A DNA stretch of 5,949 nt, from NCBI GenBank assembly GCA_004552515.1, contig SFOF01000164.1, forward strand, positions 1-5,949, given 5' to 3'. The notes below the pieces were generated by a model that ran no database searches, was not told where the DNA came from, and saw only the letters and a list, made by a program, of their open reading frames with translations. Of the stretch, positions 1 to 4,447 are shown piece after piece. Source of the stretch: Clostridiales bacterium. GTDB taxonomy: Bacteria; Bacillota; Clostridia; Christensenellales; Aristaeellaceae. The stretch's first letter is position 1, and every line of letters begins with the position of its first letter. A program made the translations under genes and the position numbers.

Positions 1-10
1 TGAAGAGAGT

Positions 11-33
11 CCAGAGAGTCGAAGACTCTTTGG
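11..33 (+). other. Ten-pair hairpin near the visible left end of long repeat copy 1
   Basis: CCAGAGAGTC (11-20), loop GAA, then GACTCTTTGG (24-33) pairs fully on the plus strand with one G-U wobble (14 with 30). On the minus strand the same position would be an A-C mismatch. The matching hairpin in copy 2 differs by a compensatory pair change. Confidence 0.65.
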
Positions 34-40
34 CGCAGGT

Positions 41-61
41 TTGGGGGCGCGCAGCCCCCAA
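41..61. other. Second hairpin of long repeat copy 1
   Basis: TTGGGGGC (41-48), loop GCGCA, then GCCCCCAA (54-61) forms eight perfect pairs immediately after the first hairpin. In copy 2 the equivalent stem (497-501 with 507-511) keeps the loop GCGCA but has only five pairs. Confidence 0.6.
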
Positions 62-465
62 CGGACTCCCCGCGGAAAACATGGCAAAGCCAATACGATC
101 ACGCAAAAACGCACTCTGCCGCGCCGCCGACTCCGTTCTCCGTCCCTCGCGTCCCTTCGTTCTCCGTCGGGATCGCCATAAGGAAACGCACAGTCCCGAA
201 GTGAACCAACAAAGCCGGATAACCACGCGACATCCGAGAACGCACTACCGGCGATCTCGACCCACGGCGGAACAGGAACGAAACATATCGCAAGCCGTTC
301 TGTTTGGCGCTCATGCGGCAAACAGCAGGCGTGATCGAACATAAGACATCCCGATAGGAACGTATGACAGGCGCAAAACGAGCGCAAGCCGCTCAAGTCT
401 CCGTTGTACCCGAATCCCCTTCCCCGCGTGAAATGCACCCACGCCGCGACCCAAATGAAGAGAGT

Positions 466-488
466 CCAGAGAGCCAATGGCTCTTTGG
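466..488 (+). other. Ten-pair hairpin near the left end of long repeat copy 2
   Basis: CCAGAGAGCC (466-475), loop AAT, then GGCTCTTTGG (479-488) keeps all ten pairs. Compared with copy 1, the T-A pair at 19/25 has become C-G at 474/480, while the loop sequence has changed freely. Confidence 0.65.
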
Positions 489-597
489 CGCAGTCTGGGG
501 CGCGCAGCCCCCAACGGACTCCCCGCGGGAAACATGGCAAAACCAATACGATCACGCAAAAGCGCACTTACGCCCCACCGCCGACTCCGTTCTCCGT

Positions 598-625
598 CCC
601 CCGCGTCCCTTTCGTCCCCCGTCCC
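598..625 (-). other. Putative G-quadruplex motif in long repeat copy 2
   Basis: The minus strand has G-runs of 3, 5, 3 and 5 (625-623, 620-616, 609-607 and 602-598) separated by loops of 2, 6 and 4 bases. This satisfies the common G3+ N1-7 pattern. Copy 1 lacks two of the runs, because the motif arises from the extra C-rich 17 bases of copy 2. Confidence 0.5.
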
Positions 626-769
626 TTCGTTCTCCGTCGGGATCGCCATAAGGAAACGCACAGTCCCGAAGTGAACCAACAAAGCCGGATAACCGCACAG
701 ACGATTCGAGAACGAACTACCGGCGATCACGACCCACGGCGGAATAGGAACGCAACATATCGCAGCCAA

Positions 770-935
770 GACATCCCAGTAGAAACGCACGACAGACATA
801 AGACGCACGCACGACATTTCAACAGGAACGCATGACCGGCGCGATCGAGCGCAAAACAAACCGATAGAACCACATGACCGGCGCGATCGAACGCAGGACA
901 TTCCAGCAGGAACGCAGAACGCACGCAACAAAACC
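770..935. repeat. Tandem array of about 42-base units
   Basis: Units begin at about 770, 813, 855 and 897. The best conserved pieces are GACATYYCRRYAGGAACGCA and ATGACCGGCGCGATCGARCG (identical at 832-848 and 874-890 up to one base near the end). The last unit decays after about 920. Related single units occur at 320-375, where GGCGTGATCGAAC is followed by GACATCCCGATAGGAACG. Spacing is 42-43 bases with no unique spacers. Confidence 0.75.
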
Positions 936-982
936 ACACCGCCCCGCAGACCAGCCCCCGCGCGCACAATCCCCTCTGCCGG

Positions 983-1026
983 AGCTATAACCGGCCAAAC
1001 GCAACCTTTCGCCGGCCCGCGATTCA
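983..1026 (-). repeat. Diverged downstream element, copy after the miaA gene
   Basis: The minus strand reads GTGAATCGCGGG, then GGTTGC, then GGCCGGTTATAGCTC, matching the element after the GNAT gene with a few substitutions and small indels. CCGGC and GCCGG can pair around a 16-base loop. It lies 62-105 bases past the miaA stop. There is no T-run after the stem, so it is not an ordinary intrinsic terminator. Confidence 0.5.
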
Positions 1027-1087
1027 CGATCCCATGAGGCGGAATATCATTTCTTCGCGCCAGCGCGGAACATCGCCGCGCCCCCGC

Positions 1088-1981
1088 TCACTTCCTCAGG
1101 AACGCGGCGGTCAGCTCCATCGCCTCGGCCCTGTAATCGCCAGAGAGGTCCAGCCAGCGGATGTCCGGATCGCGCCGGAACCAGATCATCTGCCGCTTGG
1201 CGAACTGCTTGATCGCCGTGGAGAGCAGATCGAGCATCTCCCGCTCGCTGGAAAACTCGCCGTCGATATAGCGCGTTATGAAACGATATTCCAATCCGAG
1301 CTTCATCAGAAACTCGCGGCTCACGCCCGCGTCGATCAGGCCGCGCACCTCGTCGATCATACCCGCCCGAACGCGCTTCTCCAGCCGCTCGTCGATGCGC
1401 CGCCGGATCGTCTCGCGATCCCAGCCGACGCCCAGCTTCAGCGTCTCGTAGCGCGGCTCGCTCTGACCGTGGCCGTCGTCGCCGTCGTGCAGCTTCTCCA
1501 GCACGCGCATCACGCGGTTGCGATTATAGCGGTCGATCTCGATATCCGGCCGCTTTTCGAGCAGCATATTGTAGAGCGCGTCGGTCGAATATGTCTCCAG
1601 CTCCGCGCGGTAATTGAGATCGGGCGCGCGGTCGCTCATGACGTAGCCCTCCGTGACCGAGGCGACGTACAGCCCCGTGCCGCCCACCAAAAACGGCTGA
1701 CGGCCGCGCGCGAGGATGTCGTCGATGGCGGCGTAGGCCAGCTTCTGGAAATCGTACATCGAGAAGAACGCGCCCGGCTCCGCCACGTCGATCAGATGAT
1801 GAACAACGCCCTGCGCCTCCTCCGGCGTGATCTTGCCGCTGCCCAGATCCAGCCCCCGGAACACCTGCCGCGAATCCGCCGAGACGACCTCGCCGTCAAA
1901 CGCGCGCGCCAGCGCCACGCCCAGCGAGCTTTTGCCCGAGGCGTTCGCGCCCACCACCGCAACCAGCTTGGGAAGTGCCAT
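1088..1981 (-). CDS. miaA: tRNA dimethylallyltransferase (MiaA), divergent class
   Basis: MiaA transfers the dimethylallyl group of DMAPP to N6 of adenosine 37 in tRNAs reading UNN codons, the first step toward ms2i6A; it acts in the cytosol. The 297-residue protein is slightly short for the family (about 290-320). It shows the P-loop GANASGKS (11-18), the catalytic block with Asp36 in ADSRQVFRGLDLGSGK (35-50), HHLIDVAEPG (61-70), VGGTGLY (99-105) for substrate binding, RVMRVLEKLH (156-165) and the C-terminal FAKRQMIWFRR (260-270) that contacts tRNA. DSRQVFRGLDLGSGKIT and LGLEYRFITRYIDGE differ from the common DSxxVYRGMDIGTAKP and IGYKE forms, pointing to a distinct MiaA subgroup. The ATG at 1981 is preferred over a TTG two codons upstream; AAAGG lies 11 bases before the ATG. 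The gene probably has its own promoter and is not followed by hfq or mutL. Confidence 0.95.
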   Translation of the reverse strand: MALPKLVAVVGANASGKSSLGVALARAFDGEVVSADSRQVFRGLDLGSGKITPEEAQGVVHHLIDVAEPGAFFSMYDFQKLAYAAIDDILARGRQPFLVGGTGLYVASVTEGYVMSDRAPDLNYRAELETYSTDALYNMLLEKRPDIEIDRYNRNRVMRVLEKLHDGDDGHGQSEPRYETLKLGVGWDRETIRRRIDERLEKRVRAGMIDEVRGLIDAGVSREFLMKLGLEYRFITRYIDGEFSSEREMLDLLSTAIKQFAKRQMIWFRRDPDIRWLDLSGDYRAEAMELTAAFLRK

Positions 1982-2008
1982 ATGCAAACCAACCTTTCAA
2001 ATTTCAAT

Positions 2009-2021
2009 CGCGCAAAGCGCG
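2009..2021 (-). promoter_or_regulatory. Small hairpin in the miaA leader
   Basis: CGCGC, loop TTT, GCGCG on the minus strand forms a five-pair GC-only stem about 27 bases ahead of the miaA ATG. It lies inside a possible eight-codon reading frame, MKERALRD (2030-2004), which lacks a good ribosome site. It could mildly affect initiation; attenuation is not shown because there is no T-run or alternative pairing. Confidence 0.35.
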
Positions 2022-2054
2022 CTCTTTCATGTTTCTTTGCGGGAGTTTCTTTCT

Positions 2055-2060
2055 ATTATA
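2055..2060 (-). promoter_or_regulatory. Probable miaA promoter -10 box (TATAAT)
   Basis: The minus strand carries a perfect TATAAT within CTATATAATAG, in one of the few AT-rich islands of the window, about 75 bases upstream of the miaA start. No good -35 is found at 16-18 bases; the hexamers there (around CGGCTG) are poor, and TTGTCA lies too far upstream (25-base spacer). The spacer contains an inverted repeat (GCGC-AAAAC-GCGC), which could be an operator or chance. Transcription would begin near 2048, giving a leader of about 65 bases. Confidence 0.55.
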
Positions 2061-2122
2061 TAGGCGCGTTTTGCGCACAGCCGCATGACAAAACCGCCCT
2101 TCAGCCGCGCCGCCCCCCGCAT

Positions 2123-2165
2123 CCGAGCCATAACCGGCAACCGCAAACGCCGCGCGATTCACTCG
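2123..2165 (-). repeat. Diverged downstream element, copy after the GNAT gene
   Basis: On the minus strand it begins GTGAATCGCG and ends CCGGTTATGGCTC, with CGGC/GCCG flanking a GTTTGCGGTT loop. It lies 51-93 bases past the GNAT stop. A related sequence, in the same order and orientation, lies past the miaA stop at 983-1026. The shared pieces are GTGAATCGCG, GGTTGC and CCGGTTATRGCTC. Confidence 0.5.
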
Positions 2166-2215
2166 CTTACGCTTGTGCAAAGGCATCGCCCGCAGAGAAA
2201 GCCGCACTGCGACCG

Positions 2216-2788
2216 TCAGCGCGAAGCGGCGCCCGATTCCGCGTCCTCCCTCGCGCTCTCCCATTCGCCGCGCAGTATGCCCATCTGCACCGCGTCGATA
2301 TAGCGCCCGTCGCGGTAAAAATGCGCGCGCAGACAGCCCTCGCGTTTGAAGCCGCACTTTTCATAGACGTGAATCGCGCGCGCGTTATCGGCGTGAACCT
2401 GCAAAAACACGCGGTTCAGGTTCAGCTGCATGAACGCGTACTCCAGCATCAGCGCGATCGCCTCGCGCCCATAGCCGCGATTCGCGCTGTCCGGCGCAAG
2501 CACAACGGCCAGCTCGGCGCGCCGCGCGGTGTGGTCGATCATCATCAGGCTGCACTGGCCGAGATAGCGCTTCGTCTCCCGATCGGCGACGGCCAGATGC
2601 ACGCCGCCCGCCTCGCCGTTTAAGAGCGACATGAGATAGCTCTCCGTCTGCTCCCACGACTGCGGCCTGACATAGCCCGCGCCCAGAAAGCGCACCGTGT
2701 CGTAATCGTTCACCCAGCTGCGGATGCCCGACAGATCCTCCTGCCGAAACTCGCGCAGCATCACGCGCGCGCCGGTCAATCTCTGCAT
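2216..2788 (-). CDS. GNAT family N-acetyltransferase, RimJ/RimL type
   Basis: The 190-residue protein has the usual length for RimJ/RimL-like acetyltransferases, which transfer acetyl from acetyl-CoA to an amine (protein N-termini, polyamines or small molecules). The opening block reads LTGARVMLREFRQEDL (4-19). The acetyl-CoA pyrophosphate loop is NRGYGREA (103-110), followed by the helix IALMLEYAF. The strand LNRVFLQVHADNARAIHVYEKCGFKREG (124-151) holds the conserved Asn135 and the YEKCGF motif. HFYRDGRYIDAVQMGIL (156-172) completes the fold. It is cytoplasmic, with no signal peptide or membrane segment. The tail after 175 is short and charged. ATG at 2788 is preceded by AAGGAG at nine bases. 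The gene stands alone, with 531 bases before it and 228 after. The fold is certain; the acceptor substrate is unknown, and it need not modify ribosomal proteins. Confidence 0.93.
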   Translation of the reverse strand: MQRLTGARVMLREFRQEDLSGIRSWVNDYDTVRFLGAGYVRPQSWEQTESYLMSLLNGEAGGVHLAVADRETKRYLGQCSLMMIDHTARRAELAVVLAPDSANRGYGREAIALMLEYAFMQLNLNRVFLQVHADNARAIHVYEKCGFKREGCLRAHFYRDGRYIDAVQMGILRGEWESAREDAESGAASR

Positions 2789-2797
2789 AAAAATACG

Positions 2798-2803
2798 CTC
2801 CTT
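2798..2803 (-). promoter_or_regulatory. Shine-Dalgarno AAGGAG of the GNAT gene
   Basis: The minus strand reads AAGGAG, nine bases before the ATG at 2788-2786. It supports that methionine as the start. Confidence 0.8.
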
Positions 2804-2881
2804 TTCAGCGTCTGTTTCAGGGACAGCCTCGCGGACTCCCCCGCCTCTGGCATGGATGCGGCGACTTCCCCGCGCCCAGAC

Positions 2882-2896
2882 GTCTGCGCGGCAGAC
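2882..2896. other. Perfect short inverted repeat in the DUF362-GNAT intergenic stretch
   Basis: GTCTGC (2882-2887), loop GCG, then GCAGAC (2891-2896) gives a six-pair perfect stem. There is no T-run on either side, so it is not a standard intrinsic terminator. It sits about 95 bases upstream of the GNAT start and could be a transcript hairpin, an operator half-site pair or chance in GC-rich DNA. Confidence 0.4.
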
Positions 2897-2975
2897 CGGG
2901 CGCGCCGCAAGCTGAGAGCTGAAACCAATCGGCTCTGCAAGCGCGAGGGGCGTTCCGCTCCCGCATTGCCGGTTC

Positions 2976-3180
2976 TTTTCTGCGCGGACTGCGAGATGAT
3001 CTCTGCCGTACCGGCTTTTCCGCGCACATTGCGAGACGCGCTCCCGCTATCTCAACGCTTTCCGCGCAAATCGAGATGTTCATGCGTTATCGATCTTCCC
3101 GCGCACATTGCGAGACTCTCCCGCCGTGTCGGCTCTTTCCGCGCAAATCGAGACGCTCCCCCACGCGATCCGGCCTTTCC
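2976..3180. repeat. Degenerate tandem repeats of about 40 bases, arranged as a dimer of about 78 bases
   Basis: Five cores follow a pyrimidine run (TTTTC, TTTCC or TTCCC) at 2982, 3022, 3064, 3101 and 3141. The cores are of two kinds. A 15-base form, GCGCACATTGCGAGA, is identical at 3022 and 3101, with a variant, GCGCGGACTGCGAGA, at 2982. A 13-base form, GCGCAAATCGAGA, is identical at 3064 and 3141. Long and short forms alternate, so the array is better described as a 77-79 base dimer. Spacers between cores are diverged but share CTCCC and CGATC/CCGGC-like pieces. Fainter traces may continue to about 3240 (TTTCCGCGCC at 3227-3236). There are no unique spacers of constant length and no cas genes, so this is not CRISPR. 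Confidence 0.8.
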
Positions 3181-3319
3181 CCGGCAGCTTCCATCAGCGG
3201 CGCTTCCAAAGGAAAGTCCACATATTTTCCGCGCCGCCCGTTCGGCGATGACAGCCGCCGCCCGCTCCGGAGGTTTTTCCACCCCCGCGCGCCCTTTCGG
3301 GCTTTCTTCCCCCGCCGCT

Positions 3320-4447
3320 TTAGCGAATCAGCCGGCTCAGCGAACGCTTGACGCCGATGGCCTTCGCCGGACACATCTCCTGACAGCAGAAGCACGAAAT
3401 GCAGCCCCTGCGCGTAAAATGCGCCCTGCGATCCGCGATCACAATGATCTTCGACGGGCAGCTCTCCGCGCATTTGCCGCAGCCGACGCACTTTTTCACG
3501 TCCAGCTTCGGATAGGGCTTGAGCAGCCGGCCCAGCACGGCGCGCAGCGGCTTCTTGAGCGGCTCGGGCAGGCGGCCCGTGAAATCCACGCCCGTCGCGC
3601 GCGGCTGCTTGAACGGCGGCTCGGCATAGATCGGCTCATCGCCCGCGATTTCGACGCGTTCGTCGATCAGCCCCAGTTCCTTCGCGCGCCTGAGCATCGC
3701 CACGCGCTCCGGCTCGATCCCGATCAGCGAACAGGCGAACCAGTCCTGCGTGAACAGATCGCGCGCGGCCAGCGTCAGCCCCAGATGGCGCGCCGTGCCG
3801 CCGGTCGGGCCGTCGCCCTCCATGCCGTCGATCGCATCGATCAGCGTCAGCGCGGGCGAAACCGTGCGCGCCAGCTCCACCAGCATATTGGAAAAGTCCT
3901 CGATGTCGGGATGCCTGTAGTGCAGCTCCGGCTTTTGCAGGCCGGGCACGCAGCCGAAGAGATTCTTCACGCCCGCCGAAAGCAGCGTCATGGAGTGCGT
4001 TTTCAGCTTGGCGATGTTGATCACCAGATCGGCCGTCGCGATGGGCGTGACGATGTTGAACGAGGGAATCGCGCCGCCGCCCTTCGTCCTGACCGTCTGG
4101 AAGCTCACGTCGGCGTTCAGCTCGGCCACGTCCGAGAGCGCCTTCATGCCGGTGACCGCATAAATATTCTGAAGCGGCGCGACGGCGTACAGTCCGCCGG
4201 GGCTGTCGCAGATCACGACGCTCTGCACGCCGCGCGCATGGAGCCACACGGCCACGGCGCGCACGAGGTTCGGATGGGTCGTGGCGGCGGCTTCGGGGCG
4301 GCGCGCGCCCACCAGATTCGGCTTGATCACGACGCGCATATCGGGGCGAAGCAGCGCCTCCACATTCAGCGCGGCGAAATGGCGCTCGACCGCCGCGTTC
4401 AGCGCCTCCTGATCGTAATTGTCACAGCGGACGATCGACTCAATCAC
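3320..4447 (-). CDS. DUF362 protein with two C-terminal [4Fe-4S] ferredoxin motifs
   Basis: This is a 375-residue protein of unknown function. Residues about 35-290 form a DUF362 domain with its recognisable blocks: IKPNLVG (41-47), CDSPGG (80-85), KLKTH (147-151), GVKNLFG (159-165) and DGMEGDGPTGG (207-217). The C-terminus is a bacterial-type double-cluster ferredoxin module. Cys320, 323, 326 and 330 form one CxxCxxCxxxCP motif, and Cys349, 352, 355 and 359 form the second. Both are intact, so two [4Fe-4S] clusters are expected, implying electron transfer in the cytoplasm of an anaerobe. There is no signal peptide or membrane segment. The start is GTG at 4447-4445, supported by GGAGGT six bases upstream and by overlap with the GH31 TGA. 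Translation is therefore probably coupled to the GH31 gene. Family and clusters are certain; the substrate and reaction are not known. A link to sugar metabolism is suggested only by the operon. Confidence 0.93.
   Translation of the reverse strand: MIESIVRCDNYDQEALNAAVERHFAALNVEALLRPDMRVVIKPNLVGARRPEAAATTHPNLVRAVAVWLHARGVQSVVICDSPGGLYAVAPLQNIYAVTGMKALSDVAELNADVSFQTVRTKGGGAIPSFNIVTPIATADLVINIAKLKTHSMTLLSAGVKNLFGCVPGLQKPELHYRHPDIEDFSNMLVELARTVSPALTLIDAIDGMEGDGPTGGTARHLGLTLAARDLFTQDWFACSLIGIEPERVAMLRRAKELGLIDERVEIAGDEPIYAEPPFKQPRATGVDFTGRLPEPLKKPLRAVLGRLLKPYPKLDVKKCVGCGKCAESCPSKIIVIADRRAHFTRRGCISCFCCQEMCPAKAIGVKRSLSRLIR

Larger units (their letters stand above)
1..295. repeat. Long direct repeat, copy 1 (may continue left of the window)
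   Basis: It aligns with 456-766 over its whole length with scattered substitutions and small indels. The best block is 75 identical bases at 150-224 (equal to 620-694). The match begins with the first base of the window, so the true left end is unknown. Relative to copy 2 it lacks about 17 bases near 150, and after 295 it carries an extra segment of about 46 bases before homology resumes at AAGACATCCC (342). Confidence 0.88.
456..766. repeat. Long direct repeat, copy 2
   Basis: It matches copy 1 at an offset of 453-455 in the first part and 470 in the second. The shift comes mainly from an extra 17 or so bases of C-rich sequence near 604-620. The perfect block is 620-694. The left boundary is at about 456 (TGAAGAGAGTCC); sequence further left cannot be compared because copy 1 meets the window edge. 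There are no transposase genes or obvious terminal inverted repeats. Confidence 0.88.
1..1087. other. Gene-free, repeat-rich region downstream of miaA
   Basis: No reading frame here resembles a protein or has a ribosome site. Open frames of up to 238 codons exist on both strands only because the DNA is GC-rich and repetitive. The region contains the two long direct repeats, their hairpins, the 42-base tandem array, and the diverged downstream element at 983-1026. Bases 367-455 lie between the long repeat copies and show nothing recognisable. No intrinsic terminator for miaA is visible. Confidence 0.75.
1982..2215. other. Intergenic stretch between GNAT and miaA
   Basis: These 234 bases hold the miaA -10 box and leader hairpin, and a roughly 40-base element at 2123-2165 that has a diverged partner downstream of miaA. 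A five-pair stem spans the GNAT stop codon (GCCGC/GCGGC at 2230-2226 and 2205-2201, minus strand, followed by TTTCTCT). It is too weak to call a terminator. No gene is seen. Confidence 0.6.
2789..3319. other. 531-base gene-free stretch between the DUF362 and GNAT genes
   Basis: I find no credible gene on either strand. Open frames here are GC-driven, lack ribosome sites and do not resemble proteins. The stretch holds the tandem repeat array at 2976-3180, a perfect hairpin at 2882-2896 (GTCTGC, loop GCG, GCAGAC), and a GCCC-TTTC-GGGC hairpin at 3291-3302. The latter is followed by a weak T-tract only on the plus strand, so it does not serve the minus-strand operon. No convincing promoter for the GNAT gene was found, because the region lacks AT-rich -10 sequences. 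Confidence 0.7.

Noticed and set aside
770..935. CRISPR-like array
   Set aside because: Units abut each other, there are no unique spacers, and the repeats are imperfect. No cas gene is present.
311..1027. 238-codon minus-strand frame with a 14-residue periodic peptide (CVPAGMSCVRSRRS-like)
   Set aside because: The period simply reflects the 42-base DNA repeat. One unit step is 43 bases and breaks the frame register of the motif, there is no Shine-Dalgarno site, and the peptide resembles no protein I know.
1..1087. Insertion sequence or transposon
   Set aside because: There is no transposase frame, no terminal inverted repeats and no target-site duplication visible. The direct repeats alone do not show mobility.
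1982..1987. TTG start for miaA two codons upstream of the ATG
   Set aside because: ATG at 1981 gives the expected MiaA N-terminus right before the P-loop strand and is the stronger start codon. The upstream AAAGG can serve either, so the choice is likely but not proven.
2201..2230. Intrinsic terminator overlapping the GNAT stop codon
   Set aside because: The stem has only five outer pairs and a large loop, and the following TTTCTCT is a poor U-tract.
1034..2623. 529-codon open frame on the plus strand
   Set aside because: It lies antisense to miaA and most of the GNAT gene. Its translation is His/Arg/Ala-rich with no known domain, as expected opposite GC-rich genes, and it runs across the intergenic region.
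3291..3306. GCCC-TTTC-GGGC hairpin with TTTCTT as a terminator
   Set aside because: The T-tract follows the stem only on the plus strand, where no gene ends. The stem is just four pairs.
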